DNA from: Microcaldota archaeon
GTDB taxonomy: Archaea > Micrarchaeota > Micrarchaeia > Micrarchaeales > Micrarchaeaceae
NCBI GenBank assembly: GCA_027317945.1
Contig: DAHVQB010000003.1
Coordinates: 62,001 to 126,000, forward strand
Direction of reading: 5' to 3'
Length of the DNA: 64,000 nt
Under the pieces are notes generated by a model, which had not been told where the DNA came from, made no database searches, and saw only the letters and a list, made by a program, of their open reading frames with translations. Position numbers and translations under genes: made by a program. How positions within the stretch are numbered: the stretch's first letter is position 1; each line of letters opens with the position of its first letter. Below are positions 10,291-20,283 of the stretch, one piece after another.

Positions 10291-11093
10291 TTGTTCTCAC
10301 CCATTTTGGACAGCAACGAAGAACCGATGTCAAGTCCCGCCAGGGCCTCCGGTATCACGCACAAACCCGCTCCGGCCCTATGCATCTTGGATACTACGCC
10401 CTCGCCCCTTGAACGCGCTATTATGTTTATGCCCTTGTTCAGGTACCTCGTGGTTATGATGCCTAGCAGGTTGGCGAAATCATCCTTGGAAGCAAAGACT
10501 ATGGCCCTCGCACCGTTTATCGATGCTGCCATAAGGGTTGCATCGTCGGTAAAATCGCCGTTTACCACAATGTGCCCGAGGTCTCCAAGTGTGTCCGCCT
10601 TCAGCTGGTCCTTCTCTATTATTATGAACTTTATCCCTTTCGCAGTAAGCTCGGAGCACAGCTTCTCAGCAAGAGTCGAGTAGCCGCATATTATGACATG
10701 GCCCTTTTTAAGCCGCATCCTTGTAAGTATCATCCTTCCCCTTAGATCCACCTTTGTTATGAAATCTATGAACGCGGCGATGACGAAACCTATTATGGCC
10801 ATCCTGGTTATGCCGTCCAGAATCGATATCGTTATTATTACATTAGAGTCGAAAACGGCTTTTGTCACATTCATCTGGGTCGTCAGGGTCGTTATCTGAT
10901 TGAGATCCACGCTGGACGAATCCAGAAGTGTTGAAAGCGTGTAGTACCCGGCGAGGTAAGAATTATGCGATATGTATATTATCGAGTATATTGACAGCGC
11001 AGCGAAGAATATGGTGGCCGCCATTAGCCAGAGGAGTACATTTCCCGTTATTACCTCATCATTCGGCTTTGAATCCGAGACCAACGTTACCAC
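10287..11093 (-). CDS. TM-anchored TrkA-N (RCK/KTN) domain protein
   Basis: N-terminal TM helices then GHVIICGYSTLAEKLCSEL Rossmann motif. Confidence 0.8.
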   Translation of the reverse strand: MVTLVSDSKPNDEVITGNVLLWLMAATIFFAALSIYSIIYISHNSYLAGYYTLSTLLDSSSVDLNQITTLTTQMNVTKAVFDSNVIITISILDGITRMAIIGFVIAAFIDFITKVDLRGRMILTRMRLKKGHVIICGYSTLAEKLCSELTAKGIKFIIIEKDQLKADTLGDLGHIVVNGDFTDDATLMAASINGARAIVFASKDDFANLLGIITTRYLNKGINIIARSRGEGVVSKMHRAGAGLCVIPEALAGLDIGSSLLSKMGENK

Positions 11094-11518
11094 TACGACT
11101 TTAATATTTCATCGGCTATCTCTTTGCTTGCCGATTTCTGCGGCATGACTATGTAGTCGGCACCTGCCTCCACGAGCTTTTGCCTTACAGAATCGTCATT
11201 AGCCCTAGTTGCTATGAATATGTCCCTGTTCAAATCCTTTGCAGTAAGGACGGCGAACAGGTTCTTCGCGTCGTTGTCCATCACTATTGCTATGGCCTTT
11301 GCGGCTTTTATGCCAGCGTCCTTCAGCACTTTTTCCTTTGTCGCGTCTCCGGTTATGGCATCGTATCCGCGCTGCCTCACATTCTCGGACTTCTGCCTAT
11401 CAATCTCTATGACTATGAAGGGCACCTTCTCTTCGACCAGCATGTCGACCACCCTCTGGCCCACTATACCATATCCGCACACTATCACATGGTCGCTCAG
11501 CGTGGATTTGACAGCCAT
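11093..11518 (-). CDS. soluble TrkA-N (RCK/KTN) domain protein
   Basis: HVIVCGYGIVGQRVVDML Rossmann motif; likely start MAVKST; third tandem RCK gene. Confidence 0.8.
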   Translation of the reverse strand: MAVKSTLSDHVIVCGYGIVGQRVVDMLVEEKVPFIVIEIDRQKSENVRQRGYDAITGDATKEKVLKDAGIKAAKAIAIVMDNDAKNLFAVLTAKDLNRDIFIATRANDDSVRQKLVEAGADYIVMPQKSASKEIADEILKS

Positions 11519-11641
11519 AAACAAACACTTTTCATGAACCATACTATTATTGCGGTTGCGTTAAAAATGCCAACGCATACAATGCGCGAATTGCTGCAAC
11601 GCTAAGGGCTATGTGAAAATCACGTATACGCGGACTCGGCC

Positions 11642-12514
11642 TTACCAGAGCAGCTTCCACGGGCCCTTCTCGGTCTCACTCGTGATGGTTGTTATCTTGT
11701 CCGTGACTATCGTCTTCTCCGGCTCCACCCTGAGCAGATCAAGCCTTGCCTCTTTGGTCTTGAGCCTGTCGGCGAAATAGTCCCTGAGTTGCTTGTAAGT
11801 CATGCTCTCGAGACGCTTCCTCTCGCTCTTGTCTACCATAGCATCCACGTCGTTGGCCTTGTTTTCGTCTATGGCGTGCATCTTTATTGGCCCTCCGACC
11901 ACTATCGCCTTCTTGCCGTATATTTCAACCTGGTACTTCATGTACTTAGATTCGAGCATGAAAGCTATCGCCATTGCATCAGCCAATGACCTCGTGTTGT
12001 CATCCGGGCAGTATTTCGCTATCAGGCCGTCCAGATATACCGGCACCGTGCCGTCCGTGCCCTTTGCGGTACTTTTGTTGACGTCCTTTAGCTTGGTCAC
12101 GGCCCTTGCCGCGACTATTCCTGGGGGCGCGATGTCAGCACTCATCGTATGCACTTTGCCATCGTCTCCCCTGAAAGCTATGAGCAATACGGCCGGGCCA
12201 TAGCCGTCCATTCCGCTTATGGCCCTGCTTACCGCCGCCTCGACCTGCTTGTTTCCGGCCTGGGTCTGCTTCTTGAGCGAGTCTTCCGAATTGGCCACTG
12301 TGCGCGCAGCGACCGTATCGACCGCGGCGTCACCCGCCATTGCGGCTATGACCTCTTCGTCATTTGACATTTTTATCTTGTTTGCAGTGTCATCGTACCT
12401 TATATCCACTTTGGTATTTACACCATCAGGTGAATATGTCCTTATCATCGTTGTCCTGCTATCAGCAACTACTAAGACGCCGCCTTTGTAAAAAATCAGA
12501 GCTATAACTGTCAT
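11642..12514 (-). CDS. proteasome-beta-like Ntn-hydrolase candidate
   Basis: N-terminus MTVIALIFYKGGVLVVADSRTT...ANKIKMS...IAAMAGDAAVD matches the layout T1, D17, R19, K33 and Gly-rich segment of proteasome subunits. Confidence 0.6.
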   Translation of the reverse strand: MTVIALIFYKGGVLVVADSRTTMIRTYSPDGVNTKVDIRYDDTANKIKMSNDEEVIAAMAGDAAVDTVAARTVANSEDSLKKQTQAGNKQVEAAVSRAISGMDGYGPAVLLIAFRGDDGKVHTMSADIAPPGIVAARAVTKLKDVNKSTAKGTDGTVPVYLDGLIAKYCPDDNTRSLADAMAIAFMLESKYMKYQVEIYGKKAIVVGGPIKMHAIDENKANDVDAMVDKSERKRLESMTYKQLRDYFADRLKTKEARLDLLRVEPEKTIVTDKITTITSETEKGPWKLLW

Positions 12515-12548
12515 GGCGAATCAACCCTCGTTATATTAGAGTGTTCGT

Positions 12549-12575
12549 TAAGGTATTTAAATACCTTATATAAGG
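12549..12575. promoter_or_regulatory. 20-bp perfect palindrome overlapping a TATA-like palindrome upstream of the Ntn-hydrolase gene
   Basis: TAAGGTATTTAAATACCTTA (12549-12568) and CCTTATATAAGG (12564-12575), 35 bp upstream of the start on the minus strand. Confidence 0.6.
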
Positions 12576-12744
12576 AAACGTGAGGTGGTCAAACATCAGA
12601 CAGCCTCGAAGATTGTTGTTAGGCCAACTGACAATTAATTTTTGATAATATTGAATTATTGGCCGCTAGATTGTGGTGTTGCCGAGTCCCGCTGCATGCC
12701 AGGCTCGAACGTTCGCAGTCCGCACTGGAATCTAAAATCGCAAA

Positions 12745-12817
12745 TAGCTCCATCCAGATTCGAACTGGAGTTTACGGCTCCAGAGGCCGCCGTCCTTGAC
12801 CACTAGACGATGGAGCT
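12745..12817 (-). tRNA. tRNA-Gln (CTG)
   Basis: Cloverleaf: acceptor AGCTCCA/TGGAGCT, anticodon stem GCGGC/GCCGT with loop CTCTGGA, T arm TCCAG-TTCGAAT-CTGGA. Confidence 0.93.
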
Positions 12818-12945
12818 ACGCTGATTAATTCATCCTCAAAATCTTTAAAGACTCTCATCATTATTGATGGATACGGGGAATGGGGAAGCATACATGGATA
12901 CTAGGCAATGTTTTTATAAGTATAAAACAGATTCAACTAGTTTCC

Positions 12946-13689
12946 ATGCCTTACAGAGAGAACACGCATGCGCGGCAGGAGCTGCACGACATAGTGGTAG
13001 CAGATGTAGCTCTGATGTTTGCATTCTCACTCGTATTGTCAGGTGGGGTTTTCATGCTCTTCTCTTCCCCACGCTCTTTCTTCACCCTTTTGCTGCTGTA
13101 CCTGCCGATATCGGCGGTCGCAGTAAGTCTGTCATTCGTACTGCATGAGCTCATGCACAAGTTCGTGGCACAGTATTACGGGGCGATAGCAGGTTTCAGG
13201 ACGTCATATAACGGGCTCGTCATAACACTGTTGACAGGGGCTTTCGGGTTCCTTTTTGGCGTGCCGGGCGCCACCATGATATACGCAAGCAGCTTCTCAA
13301 GGAAGGAGAACGGCCTCGTTTCCCTTGCCGGACCATTGACCAACGTGGCCATCTTCGCGGTATTCGTAGCAGTGTTTTATGCGATAAACCATGGCGCGGT
13401 TTCCATAGCAAGCCAGATAATCAGCCCGACCAGTTACGTGAACCTGCTCATCGCTTATACCGTATTCATAAGCCTTTGGCTTGCCTTCTTCAACATGCTT
13501 CCGATACCGCCGCTCGATGGCAGCAAAGTGATGGCATGGAACATGATGGCGTACATAGCCATGATAGCCATGGTCATAGGGCTACTGTTCTTCACTGGCA
13601 TAATACCTGAGATCATACCGCTTACCGCACTGATATTCGTGCTTTTCATAGCCGTTTTCTTCTCCTTCTCATACCGCAGTTTCCTATAG
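12946..13689 (+). CDS. M50 family (site-2-protease-like) membrane metalloprotease
   Basis: HELMH zinc motif in a TM helix, NMLPIPPLDGSKV second motif; likely start at internal ATG. Confidence 0.85.
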   Translation: MPYRENTHARQELHDIVVADVALMFAFSLVLSGGVFMLFSSPRSFFTLLLLYLPISAVAVSLSFVLHELMHKFVAQYYGAIAGFRTSYNGLVITLLTGAFGFLFGVPGATMIYASSFSRKENGLVSLAGPLTNVAIFAVFVAVFYAINHGAVSIASQIISPTSYVNLLIAYTVFISLWLAFFNMLPIPPLDGSKVMAWNMMAYIAMIAMVIGLLFFTGIIPEIIPLTALIFVLFIAVFFSFSYRSFL

Positions 13690-13842
13690 CGCATCAGGAG
13701 GGGCGCTGGTGGCCCAGCAATCGTCGGAGAGGCTACAATAAGTATTTATGTGTTTATTGTGAAGTATAAATCGTTGCTGACGGTAATCGAGGGCAGCCGC
13801 GCATCAGTGCCAGTCGGTAATTTCCGGTATTACGTGTGATGG

Positions 13843-16011
13843 ATGATGGCAGAAAACAAGGGCGAAGCGGTTACAACGATCGACTCCCTTATGGGCATCA
13901 TAAAGCTTAACGGCAAGTCTGAACTAATCTCACTGTCAACGTCGCTAAAGGCGGACCCCGGCGTGGTGGAGAAGTGGGCCAAGATACTTGAAGACAACGG
14001 GCTTGTGAAGATAACGTATTTGACGGGCAGAATGTACATCGAGCCTGTCAGCGTAGCCGTAGATCCTACCGCGATGATTACAAACAAGGTGGCGGTGGCA
14101 TCGGCGCACATAGGGCACGAGCTTGAAGCCCAGAGGGCGGAACTCGAGCGGTTTTCCAAGATGCTGGACAAGGTAGGCACCACTGCGGCCAACATGCAGA
14201 GCATGCTAGTGAAGAGCATGCCGCCCATGATCAGGGAAAACACTAATGAGATAAACAAGACTTATGATTTGATACAGGAACAGAAGGTCAAGGCCGAGGT
14301 CATAAGGAAGACAGCCACGGCAGAATTCAATACGCTCAACTCCAAGTTCAACGAGATGATGCAGCGGATGGAGTATCTCGCGTCCCCCAAGCTGGGCGAG
14401 AACGTGGACCAGAACATGGCAAAGCTGCGCGAATCGATGAAGCACGTGGACGAGTTCAGGAACACGATAGACGCGATAAACAAGAACAAGGAGTATGCGT
14501 TCCAGGAGATGAAGAAGAGCCTGGACCAGCAGCTGAGCGACCTCAACTCGAGGATGGGCAAGACCAACAGCGAGATAGGCGAACGCATAAAGGCCTATTC
14601 TATGGAGATGAAATCCAGCATAAGCGACGTATCGGCGTACGCGTCGACGGCGAAGGGCAGCATGAATGAGCTTGAGAAGCTCAAGAAGGAGCAGGACGAC
14701 ATAAAGAGGATGCTTGTCGAGGCGAAGAATAACCTGAGCAGGGAGTACGGCAGGGCCACTGACGGCATAATCAAGGCTGAGCAGAGACTGAAGAACGAGT
14801 CCTCGCTTGTTGCCAGCGGCATGGACAGGTTGAGGGAGAAGATAGCCCAGCCGGCAAAGCTGCAGGAATCCATAGACAATACCAGGGAAGAGCTATCGAA
14901 GGCCAAGGAAGAGATAGCCAAGTTCGCAGATGATATTTCGCGCCAGAAGTCCCAGCTTGACACGCTGAGCGCCTCGCTGGAAAGGATAGCCTCGCAGACC
15001 ACCGCTGTGGAGAGCCTGCTCAAGAACGAGATGCCCGCCGAGATGAGCCAGAGGATAGCTTCGGTAAACGCGGCATACAAGACGCTGGAGGAGAACAAGG
15101 CAAAAGCGGAGCAGATACGCAGCAACCTGAGCAAGCAGTTCGACGAATCGAGCAAGAAGCTAGATGAGATAGTGGCTAAGGTGGACGCGTTCTCGTCGGA
15201 CAAGGCCAGGGCTGATGCGTACGAGAAGCTTTCTAAGGTGAAGGACATGTCCAAGCGCATAGACGAGCTGAAAGTGGCGCTCGATTCGATAAGCAAAGAC
15301 AAGGACTCCTCGCTGGGGCAGATAAAGAGCAATTTCAATTCACAAATCAAGGAGCTTAACCTGCAGATAGAGCAGGCGCGCAAGCAGATAGATCCGCAGG
15401 TAAAGAGCTACGCCGAGCAGATGAAGGCTAGCCTGCAGGGGCTCTCAAAGAATGCCGCATCCGCCAGCGCCAGCATGAAGAAACTGGAATCATTCAAGAA
15501 GGAGCAGGAGGGCGCGGTGCGCATGATCCAGGACATGAAAAGCAAGTTCGACGACAGGTATAAGGGCGTGCTGGACGAGATGGCCAAGAGCGAGCAGATA
15601 ATAGAGAAGAACTCCGCCGACATATACAAAGTGCTTGACGACATCAAATCCAAGATGGGAGAGCCGATCAGGATACAGGACTCAATAAAGGCGGCGCAGG
15701 CGCAGCTAGCGGAGACCAGAACCACGCTGAACAACGTCAAGAACGAGGTAGCGCAGATGATACAGCAGCTGGCTGCGCTCAAAAAGTCGACCAACCTCTC
15801 TATGGGCAAGCAGCTGGAGATATTGAACGACATACTTGGGAAGACCGCCACGACAGGCCTTGAGATAACAAATATTAAGGAGAAGGTCGCGGATGCAGGC
15901 ACAAGCATAGACAACATCACCGGAAACACCAAAGCAGACAAGGACGATGGTAGGAAGAAGCACGACAGCGACGACGGAAACGGAGCCAGCGTGAAGCATA
16001 AGGCGGTATGA
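13843..16011 (+). CDS. winged-helix N-terminus plus long coiled-coil protein, pilus operon
   Basis: 722 aa; N-terminal wHTH-like segment, then heptad-rich region with an internal duplication; ATGA overlap with the next gene. Confidence 0.75.
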   Translation: MMAENKGEAVTTIDSLMGIIKLNGKSELISLSTSLKADPGVVEKWAKILEDNGLVKITYLTGRMYIEPVSVAVDPTAMITNKVAVASAHIGHELEAQRAELERFSKMLDKVGTTAANMQSMLVKSMPPMIRENTNEINKTYDLIQEQKVKAEVIRKTATAEFNTLNSKFNEMMQRMEYLASPKLGENVDQNMAKLRESMKHVDEFRNTIDAINKNKEYAFQEMKKSLDQQLSDLNSRMGKTNSEIGERIKAYSMEMKSSISDVSAYASTAKGSMNELEKLKKEQDDIKRMLVEAKNNLSREYGRATDGIIKAEQRLKNESSLVASGMDRLREKIAQPAKLQESIDNTREELSKAKEEIAKFADDISRQKSQLDTLSASLERIASQTTAVESLLKNEMPAEMSQRIASVNAAYKTLEENKAKAEQIRSNLSKQFDESSKKLDEIVAKVDAFSSDKARADAYEKLSKVKDMSKRIDELKVALDSISKDKDSSLGQIKSNFNSQIKELNLQIEQARKQIDPQVKSYAEQMKASLQGLSKNAASASASMKKLESFKKEQEGAVRMIQDMKSKFDDRYKGVLDEMAKSEQIIEKNSADIYKVLDDIKSKMGEPIRIQDSIKAAQAQLAETRTTLNNVKNEVAQMIQQLAALKKSTNLSMGKQLEILNDILGKTATTGLEITNIKEKVADAGTSIDNITGNTKADKDDGRKKHDSDDGNGASVKHKAV

Positions 16012-17516
16012 TGGGAGATGAGACGATAGAGGAAAAGGTATTGGCAGAATATGCGCTGGACGTCCACGGCATGAAGGTCCAGATAAAGATAACGCAGACA
16101 GAGGACTTCGTTCCTTTCTATTCTGTCACATTTCCCGGCATAGGCATGGCCACAAAGCTGCTGCTAAGCTCCCTTCGGTCAGAGCTGACATCCATGGTGC
16201 CATTGGAAGCAGGGCTGATAGGTAGGCAGGATTACGTAGAGAAAGTGAATGAAAGATACAAGGAAGCCAGCATGCTGCTCATAGACAAGTATCTGCCGGG
16301 CACGAACCCGCAGACCAAGGAAACGCTCACCGCTTACATAACCAACATGATGCTGCTTCTGGGGGACATAGAGGCCCCGCTTGCGGACGATAACCTTGAA
16401 GAGATAGCGATAAACGGCTCCAGGAGCCCCGCATGGGTGTTCCACAAGCAGTTCGGCTGGTGCAAGACGAACGTGAAGGCGGAGAACGACGAGACCATAT
16501 ACGAGCAGTCGGCTTTCATAGGCAGGAGGGTAGGGAGGCAGATAAGCAACCTTACGCCACTTATGGACGCAGAGCTCCCCGATGGTTCCAGGGTAAACGC
16601 GACCCTGTTCCCCATATCCCAGGTCGGCAACACCATAACGATAAGGAAGTTCTCGAAGAATCCGTGGACCATGCCAATGATGATTGCGAACGGGACGATA
16701 AACGCCGAGCTGGGCGGGCTCATATGGCTGTGCATACAGAGCGAGATAAGCCTGCTCATGGCCGGCGGCACTGCAAGCGGAAAGACCAGTTTCCTGAACG
16801 CCGCGGGAATTTTCTTCCAGGCAAACAGGAGGATAATAACAGTTGAAGAAACGAAGGAGCTTGCGCTTCCTGGATTCCTGCAATGGATACCAATGATAAC
16901 GAGGCAGCCCAATCCAGAAGGCAAGGGAGGCGTGTCGCTTTATGACCTTATGATAAACGCGTTGAGGCAGAGGCCGGACATAATGCTCATAGGAGAGGTC
17001 AGGACGGGAAAGGACGCCGAGACGCTTTTCGAAGCCATACACACCGGCCACGCCGTATACGGGACGATACACGCGGACAACGCGCAGGACACCATAATAA
17101 GGATGACAAACCCGCCGATATCTGTGCCGAAGATAATGATGAACGGCATAGGCGGCATAATAGTTAACTTCAGGCACAGGCTACGCAGCATAAGGAGGGT
17201 GCTCGAGGTGGCAGAGGTCGTAAGGACGGGAGACGCAAACGTCTTGTACAAGTGGAACAGCAGGGATGACACATTCTCCAAAATATCAGAGCTCACGAAC
17301 CTCGTGGATACAATTTCGCTTTACACTGGCATGACAAGGAAGGAGATAGACGGCGACATAACGGAAAAGGCTAGAGTGCTCAACTGGATGGCCAATAACA
17401 AGGTCTTTGATGTTGATGACGCAGGACTTACGGTGGCCAACTATTACAGGAACAAGGGCAGGATAGTAAAACTTGTAGATGACAATGTAGAGTTCACCAA
17501 GGATCTTTTGAAGTGA
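16008..17516 (+). CDS. type II/IV secretion system ATPase (TadA/GspE-like)
   Basis: MAGGTASGKTSFLNA Walker A, GEVRTGKDAETLFEAIHTGHAVYGTIHADNA. Confidence 0.95.
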   Translation: MMGDETIEEKVLAEYALDVHGMKVQIKITQTEDFVPFYSVTFPGIGMATKLLLSSLRSELTSMVPLEAGLIGRQDYVEKVNERYKEASMLLIDKYLPGTNPQTKETLTAYITNMMLLLGDIEAPLADDNLEEIAINGSRSPAWVFHKQFGWCKTNVKAENDETIYEQSAFIGRRVGRQISNLTPLMDAELPDGSRVNATLFPISQVGNTITIRKFSKNPWTMPMMIANGTINAELGGLIWLCIQSEISLLMAGGTASGKTSFLNAAGIFFQANRRIITVEETKELALPGFLQWIPMITRQPNPEGKGGVSLYDLMINALRQRPDIMLIGEVRTGKDAETLFEAIHTGHAVYGTIHADNAQDTIIRMTNPPISVPKIMMNGIGGIIVNFRHRLRSIRRVLEVAEVVRTGDANVLYKWNSRDDTFSKISELTNLVDTISLYTGMTRKEIDGDITEKARVLNWMANNKVFDVDDAGLTVANYYRNKGRIVKLVDDNVEFTKDLLK

Positions 17517-17520
17517 ACGA

Positions 17521-18231
17521 ATGGATGACCAAATACCCGCACAAAGCGCTGCGCCGTCAAATGGAGTGTACGCACGCTTGATAGGCAGGATACAGGAAAT
17601 CGAGAAGACCGCGACTAGGCCAGAGAACGCTTACGTCAACATAACGTCCGTATTTTCAACTGCGCAGAAGGAAAAGCCGAGAACGTTTTCTGAATTGCTC
17701 AAGGCAATAGACGGGATTGAGGCGAAAAAAACCGCCGCTAAGGAGGTAACGAAGGACAAAGGGCCTGTCACGCCGGTTCCGGTCAGCGCCAGGGTACAGC
17801 CATCCGAAGAGAAACTGCCCAAGAAGGAAAGCGCCGGGATAGCGGAGTACCCAGGACTGGAAGCCGCAATGTCAAAACAGGAGAACACTGACGAGAGCAA
17901 GGGACTATCGAGGCTTTCGAGGATAAGATCCATGGGCCAGCCGAAGATGCACATAGACACCGAAAAGCTGGTGCTGCCCGGCCTGCAGATGCAGGACCAG
18001 GTCACGGAACTGGACAACATAATAGCCGGGCTGAAGCAGGGCGCTTTCGATAAGGATCACATCCAGATAGTCATACAGGAGATATATGGGCTTAAGCAGG
18101 TGGCCGACGAGCAGAAGAAGGAACAGAAAAAACAGGCCAAGAAGTTGACAGCCTCGGACCAGACATTATGGAACATGCGCGACAAGAAGATAGCAGAGGC
18201 AATAATACAGCTGCAAAAAGGCGGTAAATGA
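17521..18231 (+). CDS. hypothetical pilus-operon protein
   Basis: 236 aa ORF between the ATPase and GspF-like genes, overlapping the next start. Confidence 0.6.
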   Translation: MDDQIPAQSAAPSNGVYARLIGRIQEIEKTATRPENAYVNITSVFSTAQKEKPRTFSELLKAIDGIEAKKTAAKEVTKDKGPVTPVPVSARVQPSEEKLPKKESAGIAEYPGLEAAMSKQENTDESKGLSRLSRIRSMGQPKMHIDTEKLVLPGLQMQDQVTELDNIIAGLKQGAFDKDHIQIVIQEIYGLKQVADEQKKEQKKQAKKLTASDQTLWNMRDKKIAEAIIQLQKGGK

Positions 18232-19250
18232 TGCTTTTCAAAAAGGACAAGAAAGGTATGGGCGACCCCAGGAAGCAGGCAGCGCACGAGCAGAAGAAGG
18301 ATCCGGCGCAGAAAGAACAGAAGCAGCCCATATTCAATATACTTTCTAATGTAAAGATCGGCACCCAAGCGGCAGGCACCAAGAAGGCGCGGTCGCAGAG
18401 ATCCGAAGGTAAGCCCACGAGATGGCGCTTGTATGTGCAGGGCCTTGGAGCCAAGCGCAAGGGATTGGAGCAGGCGCTCAGGATAGGCGGATTCAAGGAG
18501 AGCCTGTACGAGTTCGTGCAGCGCATGCTCATAACTGCGCTCATGGTGGCAGGGCTGGTGGTCGTACTGCTGTTCATAGTGCTTACCAAGTCCGGCCTGA
18601 CATTGACCGAGAGCCTCTTGTTCTCGCTGGTGATAGGGCTGGCTGTGTTCCAGGCATTCATCAATAGCCTGCTGAGTTTCCCCATACAGAAATCCAAGAG
18701 CTCGGGCAAATTGGTGGAGCGCGACATAATATTCGCAGCCAGGGACCTGATAATATCGCTAAGGTCCGGCATGCCGCTATTCAACGCGATGATTTCTGTG
18801 AGCACCGGCTATGGCCAGGCCAGCAAGCAGTTCTCCAAGATAATAGAGAGGGTGCAGCTAGGCACCCCGTTGGAGCTGGCTATAGACCAGCAGATAGAAG
18901 AAAGCAGCAGCCAGTCATTCAGGAGGATAATGCTGCAGGCGTCGGTCAGCATAAAGGCCGGGGCGGACGTGATATCCGCGCTGCAGGCCATAATAGACCA
19001 GCTGTCCCAGGAGCGCGTCATAGCGCTGAGGAGATATGGGCAGAGGCTTAACGCTCTCGCGATGTTCTACATGCTGTTCGGTGTCATAATACCGAGCATG
19101 TTCATAGCCGTGGCCATAATACTGACCACCTTCATATCTATAATAACGATCAACGTCACGGTGCTGATATTCGTGGTGATAGGCATAGCTTTCGTGCAGT
19201 TCATATTCCTGCAGATGATAAGGAGCTCGAGGCCTTCGTTCTCGATGTGA
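18228..19250 (+). CDS. type II secretion F-like (TadB/TadC) membrane protein
   Basis: RDLIISLRSGMPLFNAM motif plus TM helices. Confidence 0.85.
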   Translation: MMLFKKDKKGMGDPRKQAAHEQKKDPAQKEQKQPIFNILSNVKIGTQAAGTKKARSQRSEGKPTRWRLYVQGLGAKRKGLEQALRIGGFKESLYEFVQRMLITALMVAGLVVVLLFIVLTKSGLTLTESLLFSLVIGLAVFQAFINSLLSFPIQKSKSSGKLVERDIIFAARDLIISLRSGMPLFNAMISVSTGYGQASKQFSKIIERVQLGTPLELAIDQQIEESSSQSFRRIMLQASVSIKAGADVISALQAIIDQLSQERVIALRRYGQRLNALAMFYMLFGVIIPSMFIAVAIILTTFISIITINVTVLIFVVIGIAFVQFIFLQMIRSSRPSFSM

Positions 19251-19256
19251 TTTCAT

Positions 19257-20249
19257 ATGGCAACCGAAATAAGATTCGACCTATTCTTGCCCAGGAACTT
19301 AGTAAGGGCGATATCAGGAGAGCTCGATCTTTCCGGCATAAAAATGTCAGTCAACAAGCTCATCAGGTACATAGTCTTGGGCTCGGCCGCGATCTTCCTT
19401 CTTATGTTAGCCGCCTTCACGTATTTCGGCCTTGCGTTGTTCGGCATATTCTTGGGGCTGATATGCTCCGCAATATATGTCGTTGTCATATACGCCATAC
19501 TCGAATACCAGATAGACGAGAGGAAGACAAAGATGGAGCAGATGCTGCCCGACTATTTCCAGATAGCATCAGCCAACCTGAGGAGCGGGATAGCGCTGGA
19601 GAGGGCCATGCTTCTTGCGGCCAGGCCGGAGTTCGGCTTCTTCTCGGAAGACCTTAAGGAGATGAGCAGGCAGGTGTTCAGCGGCGCCACGTTCGAGACC
19701 GCGTTGAAGAGCCTTGCATCGAAATACCGCTCGTATCAGCTCAGCCACGCAGTCAGGATGATGCTGGAAGCAGTCAGGTATGGAGGCGCGATGGCGGACC
19801 TTTTGGAGCAGCTGGCGCGCGAAATGAGGAACCAGCAGCTCGTCCAGAAGGAGGTTTCCGGCCAGTTATTCATGTACAGCATATTCATAGTGTTCGCAGG
19901 ACTCATAGCGGCTCCTGCGCTGTACGGCCTTACCAGCCAGATGATAATCATAACGGACAAGATATGGGGCGGGATTTTGCAGGTCAACCCAGGTGGCCTG
20001 CCCACGACAGGCGTCTCCTTCCTTAGGCCGAGCCCGCCGCAGATCAGCCCGGCCAACTACACAGACTTTTCCATAGCTGCCATAGTCATAATAACTGCGT
20101 TCGCGAGCATCATAGTGTCCGCGATAAATTCGGGTTCTTCGGTAAAGGGGATAAGGTACGTGCCGCTGTTCATAATAGTGGGGCTGGTGATCTTCGTCAT
20201 AGTGCAGAGCGTAGTGGGAGGATTCTTATCTACGATAAGCGGCACTTGA
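19257..20249 (+). CDS. type II secretion F-like membrane protein, second subunit
   Basis: LPDYFQIASANLRSGIALERAM motif plus C-terminal TM helices. Confidence 0.88.
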   Translation: MATEIRFDLFLPRNLVRAISGELDLSGIKMSVNKLIRYIVLGSAAIFLLMLAAFTYFGLALFGIFLGLICSAIYVVVIYAILEYQIDERKTKMEQMLPDYFQIASANLRSGIALERAMLLAARPEFGFFSEDLKEMSRQVFSGATFETALKSLASKYRSYQLSHAVRMMLEAVRYGGAMADLLEQLAREMRNQQLVQKEVSGQLFMYSIFIVFAGLIAAPALYGLTSQMIIITDKIWGGILQVNPGGLPTTGVSFLRPSPPQISPANYTDFSIAAIVIITAFASIIVSAINSGSSVKGIRYVPLFIIVGLVIFVIVQSVVGGFLSTISGT

Positions 20250-20283
20250 GTATGACAAGACTGCGCGCAGTAGGATTCCCGTT

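Noticed and set aside
12660-12740. Possible second tRNA next to tRNA-Gln (ggctcgaacgttcgcag)
   Set aside because: No cloverleaf could be built; TTCGAAC-like string alone is not enough.
14595-15383. Long minus-strand ORF (262 aa) opposite the coiled-coil gene
   Set aside because: Ser/Leu-rich shadow of the coding strand; low-complexity antisense artefact. Same for most antisense ORFs in the track.
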